A stretch of DNA of 64,000 nt, taken from positions 3,410,001-3,474,000 of the forward strand of contig OZ252006.1 in the NCBI GenBank assembly GCA_965247175.1, given 5' to 3'. Below the pieces are notes generated by a model. It searched no databases. It worked only from the letters and a program-made list of their open reading frames with translations, and was not told where the DNA came from. How positions within the stretch are numbered: position 1 is the first letter of the stretch; each line of letters opens with the position of its first letter. The translations under genes and the position numbers were made by a program. Source of the stretch: JANQMX01 sp965247175. GTDB taxonomy: Bacteria > Pseudomonadota > Alphaproteobacteria > Kiloniellales > DSM-21159. This document shows positions 1-7,357 of this stretch, in pieces.

Positions 1-866
1 GGGAGGGCCAGGGCCACGAAGCCCGCGATCAGCCCGAGCATCAGCCGCTCGCGCCGCATGCGGTCGGCCAGCCAGCCGAACAGGAAGGCGAGCACGACGC
101 CGCCCCACAGAAAGGCGCTGACCAGATGCAAAGCCGTGTCGGCGCTCGCCTCCTGGCGCAGGGCGAAGTTGGGAAGCAGCGAAATGTAGGAATATTCGAT
201 CACACCGGCGACCAGGGCGCCGACCATGCCGATGGGCACGGCGCGCGCGATGGTCAGGAAGCTGCCCGAGGCGTGCGCCTCCATGGGCGGCGCCAGACGC
301 CAGGCCAGCAGCAGCGGAATGCTGGCCAGAAGCAGCGCGGCCCCACCGAGGAAGTAGGGCGCATCGCCGTCCATCGGCAGGACACCGAGGGCGATCGGGC
401 CGGCGCCGTAACCGCCGAAGAGCGCCACCACATAGAGGGCCAGCACCCGGCCGCGCGTCTCCTCGCTGCTGACGCTGTTGATCCAGGTCTCACCGAGCAG
501 CCAGGGGAACAGCAACCCGAGGCCCATCAGAAAGCGCAAGACCATCCAGCCCTCGACGCTTTGCCACAGGGGCAGCAGGGCGAAGCCGATCAGGCCCAGC
601 ACGCAGCCGCCCGCCATGGCCGGCACGAATCCGAGGCGGGCCGAGATGCGCGGCGCGAAGGGCAGGAGCACGAGGGCGGCCAGCGCCGGCATGCCGGCGG
701 CGAGGCCGGTCACCCAAGCGGGCGCCCCCCAGGCTTCGAAGGTGAGCGAGGTGAGCGGATAGCCGACGCCGTGCGCCAACCCGAGAAAGAAAGTCGCCAC
801 GACGACGACGGCGATGCCGAGCGCGCGATCGTTTCGGCTCAGCAATGAGGTCGAAGCTGTTGCCAT
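1..866 (-). CDS. MFS transporter, N-terminal part (runs off left edge)
   Basis: The frame opens with ATG at 866 and is still open at the window edge, so about 288 residues of a usual 390-400 are present. Hydrophobic segments begin near residue 17 (GIAVVVVATFFLGLAHG) and recur regularly. GETWINS near residue 125 and ADRMRRE at 267-273 are MFS landmarks, the latter being the motif-A-like loop that opens the second half. A second carrier at 40.9-42.2 kb has the same subfamily landmarks (QSWLND, then a conserved RGK segment), pointing to the YcaD-like group. It should be an inner-membrane carrier; its substrate cannot be read. It is divergent from the TetR gene next door, which probably represses it. 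The remaining C-terminus is outside the window. Confidence 0.85.
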   Translation of the reverse strand, partial: MATASTSLLSRNDRALGIAVVVVATFFLGLAHGVGYPLTSLTFEAWGAPAWVTGLAAGMPALAALVLLPFAPRISARLGFVPAMAGGCVLGLIGFALLPLWQSVEGWMVLRFLMGLGLLFPWLLGETWINSVSSEETRGRVLALYVVALFGGYGAGPIALGVLPMDGDAPYFLGGAALLLASIPLLLAWRLAPPMEAHASGSFLTIARAVPIGMVGALVAGVIEYSYISLLPNFALRQEASADTALHLVSAFLWGGVVLAFLFGWLADRMRRERLMLGLIAGFVALAL

Positions 867-924
867 GGAGAGTCTCCTGAAGAGTCGTCTGTCTCCCCAG
901 TGCCCAGGGCACCGGAGACTTGAT

Positions 925-953
925 TTCTGCATTGCAAAGATATAAATTCTGCA
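925..953. promoter_or_regulatory. Direct-repeat operator candidate between MFS and TetR genes
   Basis: TTCTGCA occurs at 925-931 and again at 947-953. The 22-bp period is two helical turns, and both copies sit between the divergent MFS and TetR genes. The first copy also lies in an imperfect palindrome (924-940). Position and spacing suit a TetR-type dimer pair. If this is the operator, the TetR gene cannot start at the upstream TTG (920). Confidence 0.4.
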
Positions 954-982
954 CTATAGAGATTTCAAGAGGACTCGTTGAT

Positions 983-1651
983 TTGCCGAGAAAATCTGTG
1001 CGGCCCGGCCCCAAGGGCCTGGCACCGGAGGAGATCGTGATGGCCGCCATCGCGGTCTTGGAGGAGGAAGGCCTGGGCGGCTTCAGCGTCCGCAAGGTCG
1101 CGGCGCTGATCGGCTGCGACGTCATGGCCGTGCTCTATCACTACAAGTCCAAGGAGGGCTTGGAGCGGGCCATGGCCGACGCGCTCAACGCGCGCCTGGT
1201 GCCCGTCGATCCCGAAGCGCCCTGGCGGACCCGCCTGGCCGAGCTGGCCTGGCAGTACCGGGCGCTGGCGCTGACCTTCCCCAAGACCTTTCCGCTGCTG
1301 CTCCGCTTCTGGGTCACCGGCCCGGCCGACTACCGCCACGCGGAGATGGTCTACCAGGCCCTGGAGGATGCCGGCCTGTCCGACGAGGAGGTCGTCGACT
1401 GCTGCTTCGGCTGGTACGCCAGCGTGCTGGGCCTCGCCGCCGCCGAGGCGGGCGGGCTGCTGCAGCCGGCAAGCGCCGAGATGCTGGCCGAGGTGGAGAG
1501 CCTCTCGCCGGGCGACTATCCCATCACCGTCCGCCTGCTGCCGGCCTTCCGCAGGCAGCGGGAGGGCCGTAGCTTCGCCCTGATGGTCGAGGCGACCCTG
1601 ACGGGCATCGAGCGTACGCTGGTCGGGCGTTCGGGCACGTCCGCAGGCTAA
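983..1651 (+). CDS. TetR/AcrR family transcriptional regulator
   Basis: 222 residues. The N-terminal helix-turn-helix lies at about residues 34-54 (FSVRKVAALIGCDVMAVLYHY), followed by the usual KSKEGL turn and an all-helical ligand-binding half typical of TetR_C domains. I chose TTG at 983 because AAGAGGA (967-973) stands nine bases upstream and the protein then begins just before the first helix. A longer form from TTG at 920 would translate through the candidate operator repeats. The first ATG in frame lies inside helix 1 and would damage the fold. Divergence from the MFS gene suggests it represses that carrier and is relieved by an exported compound. It converges on the next gene with a 4-bp overlap of the two stop regions. 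Confidence 0.82.
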   Translation: MPRKSVRPGPKGLAPEEIVMAAIAVLEEEGLGGFSVRKVAALIGCDVMAVLYHYKSKEGLERAMADALNARLVPVDPEAPWRTRLAELAWQYRALALTFPKTFPLLLRFWVTGPADYRHAEMVYQALEDAGLSDEEVVDCCFGWYASVLGLAAAEAGGLLQPASAEMLAEVESLSPGDYPITVRLLPAFRRQREGRSFALMVEATLTGIERTLVGRSGTSAG

Positions 1652-2145
1652 GCTCGCAGAAATCGCCGGCAGAGTTCGTCGGCGAAGGCGTGATGAGCGT
1701 GCCAGTCCGCCGCCACGGCTTTGCCGTACGTCACCACGCTGCTCAGGTGTGCTTCTGGGCCATCGCCGGTCGCAACATCGCGGATGGACACGCTCGCGCG
1801 TGGCCAAATTGAGAGCGCGTCGTCGATCCGCGCGGCGGCGAGAGCACGCCGAAGCGGAACGATCCGGCCGTGCGGAAGCTCGAGCGCGCACTGTGCGTAG
1901 AGCGCCGTGAGATGCAGGATCGCGGACCGCCTTGCCCGCGGGTCCGGCCCCTGGCTGTGTTGCAGCGCATAGGCGTCCGTCAGCATCTGATGCGCGGGCC
2001 AGTAGGCGACATCACTGTAGTGCAGGGCCAAGGACTGGTTGAAGCAGGCCCAGCACCCCGCCGAAGCGGAGAGATAGGCATGGGTCGGGCCGGGTGACGG
2101 CGCGAAGTCGGCCCCGCATCCCGGGCAGGCAAACATCTCTCTCAT
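1648..2145 (-). CDS. DUF5946 family protein
   Basis: 165 residues, resembling DUF5946. Cysteines at C7-x2-C10 and C31-x2-C34 and a histidine at residue 22 look like a small metal site at the N-terminus, followed by a YLSASAGCW stretch and the H52/H63 region. The remainder is mixed alpha-helical with no catalytic motif I can name. It lies 36 bases downstream of the glycosyltransferase gene on the same strand and may be the last gene of a DMT carrier / glycosyltransferase / DUF5946 operon. Function is unknown; zinc binding is an inference from the cysteine pattern alone. Confidence 0.65.
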   Translation of the reverse strand: MREMFACPGCGADFAPSPGPTHAYLSASAGCWACFNQSLALHYSDVAYWPAHQMLTDAYALQHSQGPDPRARRSAILHLTALYAQCALELPHGRIVPLRRALAAARIDDALSIWPRASVSIRDVATGDGPEAHLSSVVTYGKAVAADWHAHHAFADELCRRFLRA

Positions 2146-2181
2146 CTCTTTGTCTTTGGCTGTCGCCGCGCTTCGGCCGGC

Positions 2182-3447
2182 TTACGCCGGCACGGCATGC
2201 CGTTCTATGAGGTTGGCGGCAGTCTCGGTGCCGCCTTCCTCTGCCATGCGGTCGCCCAGCACCTGCGCCTTGTGCCGAACCTGCGCCGACTGCAGCTCTC
2301 GCAGCGCGGCGGCCAAGCGCTCTTGCGTCAGGCGCTTGAGGGGCAGGGGCGCGGGGCCGACGCCGAGCCGGGCGACCATTCGGCCCCAGAAGGGCTGATC
2401 GCCGAACAGCGGGCAGATCAGGGTCGGCCGCCCCCAGCGCAGGCCGGCGTGCGTTGTCCCGGCGCCGCCGTGATGCACCACCGCCCGGCAGCGGGGAAAC
2501 AGCCAGTCGTGCGGAAGGCTGTCGACGATGTGGACGTCATCGGAGGCCGGCACCTCGGAGAGCGCACCCCAGCCCTTGGCGAGGATGGCGCGCGTTTTGG
2601 TCTCGGCCAGCGCGGCAAGAAGGGCCGAGGCCGGATCACCGCCCCGGACTTTGGGCATGCTGCCGAAGCCGACGTAGACCGGCGCCGGCCCAGCCTCGAG
2701 AAACCGCGCCAACTCGGCCGGCGGCTCCCAGCCTGTCTTCTCCGGCAAGAACCAGTAGCCGGTCACATGCTCCTCCGACCCCCAGTCGGGGGGCTTGGGA
2801 ACGATGTGGCGGCTGTGGGCATGGAAGCGCGGGACCGCTCCCCCTCCCGGGCGATAGCCGGCCAGGACGTCCAAGCCGGGTCGGGCTATCTCCCCCGGAT
2901 GCCGGGCGAACCACTTGCGCAGCAGCATCCGATAGGCCAGCCGCATGGCCGCGACCACGGTGCGCCCGGATAAGCGATTGGCCAGCGGGCCGAGATCGGG
3001 CAGCGGCAGCAACGGATTGGGAAAGCCGCCGGTCGGAACGTAGGCTGGCTGCAGGAAGGCGGGGAGAGCAACGGCGCCGAGCGAGCGCGCGAGATAGGGC
3101 GCCAGGACGGCCTTGGGGTGATAGATGATCAGCTGGGGCCGGACAGCCTGGGCGATCGCCCAGGTCTCGTCGAGCTGGCGCTGCATCACCTCTTGGCTGG
3201 CGCGGAAGGCCTTGAGCCAGCCCCGCGGCGACTCCATGGCGGCCTTGATCTCGGGCTGCGCCATCGCCGCCTGCGGGTCGAAGGAGAGCGGTGCCGCCGT
3301 CAGCCCATGCGCTTCGATCAAGCTCTCGAAGCCCTTGCCCGTGCTCAGCGTCACACTGTGGCCGCGGGCGGTCAGCACGGCGCCCAGCGCGACGAAGGGC
3401 TGCACGTCGCCGCGCGAACCGAGGGTGAGGAGCAGGATGTCGGTCAC
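2182..3447 (-). CDS. GT1/GT28-type glycosyltransferase (UGT-like)
   Basis: 421 residues starting at GTG 3447. The N-terminal Rossmann half opens with LTLGSRGDVQPFVALG (residues 7-22), the signature of sterol glucosyltransferase and MGT-like enzymes. The C-terminal half has HHGGAGTT (325-332) followed by PLFGDQPFWG (342-351), the nucleotide-sugar phosphate and sugar contacts of the GT-B fold. These enzymes move a sugar from an NDP donor to a lipid or small hydrophobic acceptor. The acceptor cannot be told from sequence. No signal peptide is visible, so it should be cytoplasmic or membrane-associated. The gene sits 34 bases after the DMT carrier gene and 36 before DUF5946, suggesting one transcript. 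Confidence 0.85.
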   Translation of the reverse strand: MTDILLLTLGSRGDVQPFVALGAVLTARGHSVTLSTGKGFESLIEAHGLTAAPLSFDPQAAMAQPEIKAAMESPRGWLKAFRASQEVMQRQLDETWAIAQAVRPQLIIYHPKAVLAPYLARSLGAVALPAFLQPAYVPTGGFPNPLLPLPDLGPLANRLSGRTVVAAMRLAYRMLLRKWFARHPGEIARPGLDVLAGYRPGGGAVPRFHAHSRHIVPKPPDWGSEEHVTGYWFLPEKTGWEPPAELARFLEAGPAPVYVGFGSMPKVRGGDPASALLAALAETKTRAILAKGWGALSEVPASDDVHIVDSLPHDWLFPRCRAVVHHGGAGTTHAGLRWGRPTLICPLFGDQPFWGRMVARLGVGPAPLPLKRLTQERLAAALRELQSAQVRHKAQVLGDRMAEEGGTETAANLIERHAVPA

Positions 3448-3481
3448 GACCGCAACGGGCCGGCCAGGCTGGGAACCGCGT

Positions 3482-4327
3482 TCATTTAGACAGCTTTAGC
3501 ATGACGGTCCCGATCAGGGTGGTGCCGATCGAGGCCAGGCGCGCGAGGTTGAGGCGCTCCTTGAGGAAGAAGACGCCGAAGAGCACGGCGAAGACCATGC
3601 TGGTTTCCCGAACGGCGGAGACCATCGCCATGGGTGCCTGGGTCATGGCCCAGATGACAATCCAATAGGCCACAAGCGAAACCATGCCCGCGAGCGCGCC
3701 GAGCTTCCAGGAGCTGCGCAGCGAGTCGGTCACCCGGCCGCGTCGCAGATAGAGCGCCAAGAGAGCGATTGGAATGCCGTTCAAGAGGTGGACCCAAAAG
3801 GTGTAGCTGTGGGGCGTCTCGGCAAGACGGGCACCCATACCATCGACCACCGTGTATCCGGCGATGAAAACGCCCGTGCCCACGGCATAGAGCATGGCTC
3901 TGGGGTCCCGAAAGCCCTCCGCGCCGCGCGTGAGCGTCAGGCTCATGATCCCCAGCGCGATAAGCACGACCGAGAGGGCTGCCTGACTGTTGAGGACTTC
4001 CCCGACTACGACAACGGAGAGGACTGCGACGATCAACGGCGCCACCCCTCGGGCGATAGGGTAGACGTGGCTGAGATCGCCGTAGCGATAGGCGCCGATC
4101 AGAAACAGGAAGTAGGCCGTGTTGAGCGCGGTGGAGGCCCAGATGTAGGGCCAGCTTTCCGGCGTCGGCACGGCGACGAAGGGGACGACCAGCAGGGCGA
4201 CGGCTATCTGGCTGACCTGCATGATGGCGACCAGGACAAGCCGGTCGGCATTCACCTTGACCAGCGCATTCCAGGCCGCGTGAAGCAGGGCCGCGCCAAG
4301 CACCATGGCAAAGACGCCGGCCGTCAT
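3482..4327 (-). CDS. DMT/EamA family transporter
   Basis: 281 residues, almost entirely hydrophobic, with about ten membrane segments arranged as two EamA halves. The C-terminal half carries the common FAVLFGVFFLKERLNLARL pattern just before the last helix. I chose ATG 4327 because a GGGAG ribosome site lies just upstream; an ATG at 4390 would add 21 charged residues unlike the family. EamA proteins export or import small metabolites such as amino acids, and no substrate can be inferred here. It begins a likely operon with the glycosyltransferase and DUF5946 genes on the same strand. Confidence 0.85.
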   Translation of the reverse strand: MTAGVFAMVLGAALLHAAWNALVKVNADRLVLVAIMQVSQIAVALLVVPFVAVPTPESWPYIWASTALNTAYFLFLIGAYRYGDLSHVYPIARGVAPLIVAVLSVVVVGEVLNSQAALSVVLIALGIMSLTLTRGAEGFRDPRAMLYAVGTGVFIAGYTVVDGMGARLAETPHSYTFWVHLLNGIPIALLALYLRRGRVTDSLRSSWKLGALAGMVSLVAYWIVIWAMTQAPMAMVSAVRETSMVFAVLFGVFFLKERLNLARLASIGTTLIGTVMLKLSK

Positions 4328-4439
4328 CGCGATCTCCCTGATGGTCCTGGGTGCCGGTCTCGGCGCGTTTTCCCGATACCGCCGCCGCATGGCGCCACAG
4401 CCGACGGCCGGGCGCTGGACCGCAGAGACTCTCCGGCTC

Positions 4440-4886
4440 CTAAGGAAGAAACTCGGAGTTCCGGTGATGAAGCTCCCATTGGCCCGATTGACTTCTGTGC
4501 CAGACGTTCACGAAACGTAGCGTGCCGGAGACGGCGGTCTCGCCGAAGCTAACATCGACGACCCCCTGACCATAGCTGACGATGGTGGCGCCGAAATCCC
4601 TGAAGGTCATGTCGGGGGTGTCCGCGCGGGTCACGACGACCGCGCCGCCGGTGACCAGGTCGATGAAACTCGCTTCGTCATAGGTCACGCCGGAGCCGTG
4701 CTGATACGCGAAGCCGTCGGCCAGGAGTCGACCGAACGCCTCTCGGTCGGCATCCAGAAAGGCCCGGTAGAAGTCCGCCTCTTGCGCCCGCACCGCCGCT
4801 ATCCCGGCGGAGGGGGCCTCTGCCCGGCTGTCGTTCGCGCAAACCATCAAAGCGATCGCCAAGGCCGCACCGAAAAGCGCTCTCAT
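4440..4886 (-). CDS. Secreted DUF4440 / NTF2-like protein
   Basis: 148 residues. The first 22 form a signal peptide (hydrophobic core then SRA), so the mature protein is periplasmic. The rest has the cone-shaped NTF2-like pattern of DUF4440: an early helix (AVRAQEADFYRAFLDADRE), an aromatic-rich central sheet, and a closing WHRSQSGQWELHHR strand. Members include small hydrolases, isomerases and ligand-binding proteins; none of their catalytic signatures can be assigned here. It is divergent from a TetR gene, and the 103-bp gap between them holds two palindromic operators, so it is probably a direct target of that repressor. Confidence 0.75.
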   Translation of the reverse strand: MRALFGAALAIALMVCANDSRAEAPSAGIAAVRAQEADFYRAFLDADREAFGRLLADGFAYQHGSGVTYDEASFIDLVTGGAVVVTRADTPDMTFRDFGATIVSYGQGVVDVSFGETAVSGTLRFVNVWHRSQSGQWELHHRNSEFLP

Positions 4887-4920
4887 CTCATGTCTCCCGA
4901 GGTTCGATTAAAACGAGATC

Positions 4921-4944
4921 ATATTTGGTCGATTGACCAAATAT
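4921..4944. promoter_or_regulatory. TetR operator 1: perfect 10-bp inverted repeat
   Basis: Arms ATATTTGGTC and GACCAAATAT are exact reverse complements around the spacer GATT. The core TTTGGTCGATTGACCAAA (4924-4941) nearly matches a second palindrome 34 bp downstream. It lies between divergent DUF4440 and TetR genes, as expected for an autoregulated TetR operator. Confidence 0.82.
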
Positions 4945-4957
4945 GCAGCCTCTCTTA

Positions 4958-4975
4958 TTTGGTTGATCGACCAAA
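4958..4975. promoter_or_regulatory. TetR operator 2: palindrome matching operator 1
   Basis: TTTGGTTGATCGACCAAA has six-base arms identical to those of the core of operator 1. The two cores start 34 bp apart, about three helical turns, which allows two dimers on one face. It ends 14 bases before the TetR start codon at 4990. Confidence 0.8.
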
Positions 4976-4989
4976 ATCAAGACGAGCGC

Positions 4990-5553
4990 ATGCCGAAGCC
5001 GAGACAGTTCGATACGGACGAGACGATCAGCGCGATTCGAGACGTCTTCTGGCGGCAAGGCTATGAGGCGACCAGCATCAGCGATCTGGTCGAGGCAACC
5101 GACGTGAAAGCCGGCAGCCTGCACGCGGCCTTCGGAACCAAGGCCGATCTCTTCGCGCTCGCCTTTCGCGCCTATGGCGAGCACTTCGATGCCTGCATGG
5201 CGACCGGCCGAAGCGGTGGGGACGCCATACGGGCCTATCTCTACGGGCTGCTCGATGCCGTCACCCGGGATGAGCAGCACAAGGGCTGTTTGATCGTCCA
5301 GTCGTCGGTCGAGCTGGCGCTGCATACAGAGAGCAACCGCGCCGCCATCAAGGCGAAGATGGATGCGCTACTGCGCTTCTTCCATGACCGCCTGGCGGAG
5401 GAGGGGCTCGAGGACGAGCGGCTGGCGGCCCAGCTCTTCGGCGCGACCGTCGCCCTTCTGACATTAGGGCGGAGCGAGACTCCCCGTCATGTGCTGCAGC
5501 TCATTGTCGAAGGCGCCCTCGATGCCCTGGCCCGTGGGGAAGACCAAGCATGA
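4990..5553 (+). CDS. TetR/AcrR family transcriptional regulator
   Basis: 187 residues beginning PKPRQFDTDETISAIRDVFW, a start typical of the LmrA/YxaF-like TetR group. The helix-turn-helix runs from about residue 28 (TSISDLVEATDVKAGSLHAAF). The start at ATG 4990 is preferred over an ATG at 4933, because the latter lies inside operator 1. The C-terminal half is the usual helical ligand pocket. It overlaps the downstream acetyltransferase gene by four bases (ATGA), so the two are co-translated. The paired palindromes upstream argue for autoregulation and control of the divergent DUF4440 gene. The inducer is unknown. Confidence 0.88.
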   Translation: MPKPRQFDTDETISAIRDVFWRQGYEATSISDLVEATDVKAGSLHAAFGTKADLFALAFRAYGEHFDACMATGRSGGDAIRAYLYGLLDAVTRDEQHKGCLIVQSSVELALHTESNRAAIKAKMDALLRFFHDRLAEEGLEDERLAAQLFGATVALLTLGRSETPRHVLQLIVEGALDALARGEDQA

Positions 5554-6017
5554 CGATCGAGATCAGCATTCGCCCGGTCGAGGCGCAGGACAGTCCGCAG
5601 ATCGGGGCGATCCTGGCCGCCACCGGACTTTTCCCGGAAGAGATGCTGCCGGAGATGATCGCCGGCTATCTCGACGGCACCAAGCGCGACATCTGGTTCC
5701 TCTGCCGTGCCGATGGCGAGGCCGTCGCCTTTGGCTTCTGCGAGCCTGAACGCATGACCGAGGGCACCTGGAACCTGCTGGCCATCTCGGTCCTGCCCCA
5801 GCGTCAGGGCACGGGTATCGGCAGCGCCATGATCCGCTATCTGGAAGAGCGCCTCGCCGCGCAGGGCGCGCGCATCCTGCTGGTCGAGACCATGGGCACG
5901 CCCGAGTTCGAGGCAACCCGCGCCTTCTATCGCAAGACCGGCTTCACCGAAGAGGCGCGCATCCGCGAGTTCTACGAAGCCGGCGCCGACAAAATTGTCT
6001 TCTGGAAGCATCTCTAG
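5550..6017 (+). CDS. GNAT family N-acetyltransferase
   Basis: 155 residues. The acetyl-CoA pyrophosphate loop QRQGTGIG lies at 84-91, within the canonical strand-loop-helix (LLAISVLPQRQGTGIGSAM). The C-terminal half shows the usual MGTPEFEATRAFYRKTGF motif of this fold. It would transfer an acetyl group to an amine on a small molecule or protein; the acceptor cannot be told. Start and upstream stop overlap (ATGA) with the TetR gene, so expression should follow that regulator's autoregulation. Confidence 0.85.
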   Translation: MTIEISIRPVEAQDSPQIGAILAATGLFPEEMLPEMIAGYLDGTKRDIWFLCRADGEAVAFGFCEPERMTEGTWNLLAISVLPQRQGTGIGSAMIRYLEERLAAQGARILLVETMGTPEFEATRAFYRKTGFTEEARIREFYEAGADKIVFWKHL

Positions 6018-6094
6018 GCGCCGGGCATCGGGACGATTCGCCGCTGGTCTTTTCGACCTTCCCTTGAGCCGGACGGGCTAGGCTGGCGTTTGCG

Positions 6095-6181
6095 ATGGAC
6101 AGCTATCTCGCCATCAAGACCCTGCACATCCTGAGCGCGCCGGCGCTCTTCCGGCGGACGCTGGCCAAGCGGCAATGGTAG
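6095..6181 (+). pseudogene. DUF2269 N-terminal remnant
   Basis: A 28-codon frame begins MDSYLAIKTLHILSAPALF, which matches the usual opening of DUF2269 membrane proteins, then runs into RRTLAKRQW and a stop. A complete DUF2269 protein is about 150 residues with four membrane helices, so only its first half-helix survives. The frame overlaps the start of the next gene, whose ATG (6175) lies inside it. I read it as the 5' scar of a deleted gene that once sat in front of the dehydrogenase-like gene. It is too short to be sure. Confidence 0.55.
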
Positions 6182-7290
6182 CGCGCACGCTGATCATCGG
6201 CGGCTATGGCAACTTCGGCAGCACCATCGCCCGAAGGCTGAAGGACGAGCCGGCCATCCGCCTGCTGATCGGCGGGCGCTCGCAGGAGAAGGCGCAGGGT
6301 CTCTGCGCCGCGCTCGATGCGGAGAACAGTCCCGAACCGCACGCCATCGACATCGATGGAGATCTTCGGGAGTCGCTCGCGCGCATCGCCCCTGACATCG
6401 TCATCCACACCACCGGCCCCTTTCAGAGCCAGGACCAGCGGGTGGCCGAGGCCTGCATCGCCCAGGGCTGCCACTACGTCGACCTGGCCGACGCCCGCCG
6501 CTTCGTCGGCACGATCGGCATGCTCGACCAGGCCGCCAAGGCCGCGGGGGTTTTGGTGGTCAGCGGCGCCAGCTCGGTGCCTTGTCTGACCGCCGCCTTC
6601 ATCGACGAAGCGCTGCCCCGCTTCGGTCGATTGGAGGCGCTGGACTACGGCATCAGCGCCGCGCAGCACACCAACCGGGGCCTCGCGACAACCGCCGCCG
6701 TGCTGAGCTATGTCGGTAAGCCCTTCGCCATGCTGCGCGAGGGGGCACAGGGCAGGGTCTATGGCTGGCAGGACCTGCACGCGGTCCGCTATCCCGAGCT
6801 TGGCGCACGCCTCTTCGGCAACTGTGACATTCCCGATCTCGATCTCTTCCCCGAGCGCTATCCGAGCCTGCGTTGGCAGCGCTTCGCCGCCGGCCACGAG
6901 GTCAAGCTGCTGCATCTCGGCACCTGGGCCTTGAGCTGGCTGGTGCGGGCGAGGCTCATCGGTTCCTTGGCCGACTATGCAGAGCCCCTGCTGCGCGCCG
7001 CCTTTCTCTTCGACCGCTTCGGCTCGGGCCGCAGCGGCTTTCACATGATCCTCTCGGGCGTCGGGCAGGACGGCAGACCCAGGACCGAACGTGTCTTCCT
7101 AGTTGCCCGCTCGGGCCACGGCCCCAACATCCCCTGCATGCCGGCCATCCTGCTCGCCCGGAAGCTTGCCGAAGGCACACTCGACAAACGAGGCGCGATG
7201 CCCTGCCTCGACCTGATCGATCTTTCGGAATACCTGGCTGCGCTCGAAGGCCTCGACATCGAGGTGACCCGAAGGATGGACGATGCCTAG
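6175..7290 (+). CDS. Saccharopine dehydrogenase-like NAD(P)-binding protein
   Basis: 371 residues. The Rossmann motif GGYGNFG is at 9-15, followed by an IGGRSQEKA segment and a TTGPFQSQ segment typical of the saccharopine dehydrogenase NADP-binding family and trans-acting enoyl reductase-like proteins. The middle SGASSVPCLTAAFIDEAL is also family-like. These proteins are cytoplasmic or membrane-associated oxidoreductases of mostly unknown substrate; it is unlikely to be a true lysine-pathway enzyme because no partner genes are present. It leads a plus-strand group with the FGE-like and DCC genes (gaps 67 and 37). The start overlaps the DUF2269 remnant, so its native leader may have been lost. 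Confidence 0.78.
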   Translation: MVARTLIIGGYGNFGSTIARRLKDEPAIRLLIGGRSQEKAQGLCAALDAENSPEPHAIDIDGDLRESLARIAPDIVIHTTGPFQSQDQRVAEACIAQGCHYVDLADARRFVGTIGMLDQAAKAAGVLVVSGASSVPCLTAAFIDEALPRFGRLEALDYGISAAQHTNRGLATTAAVLSYVGKPFAMLREGAQGRVYGWQDLHAVRYPELGARLFGNCDIPDLDLFPERYPSLRWQRFAAGHEVKLLHLGTWALSWLVRARLIGSLADYAEPLLRAAFLFDRFGSGRSGFHMILSGVGQDGRPRTERVFLVARSGHGPNIPCMPAILLARKLAEGTLDKRGAMPCLDLIDLSEYLAALEGLDIEVTRRMDDA

Positions 7291-7357
7291 GATCTCGCGG
7301 CCTTCCCGCCCTATGACAGCCAGCAAGCGCTACTGAGCGGACAGGGAGAGTTCCACG

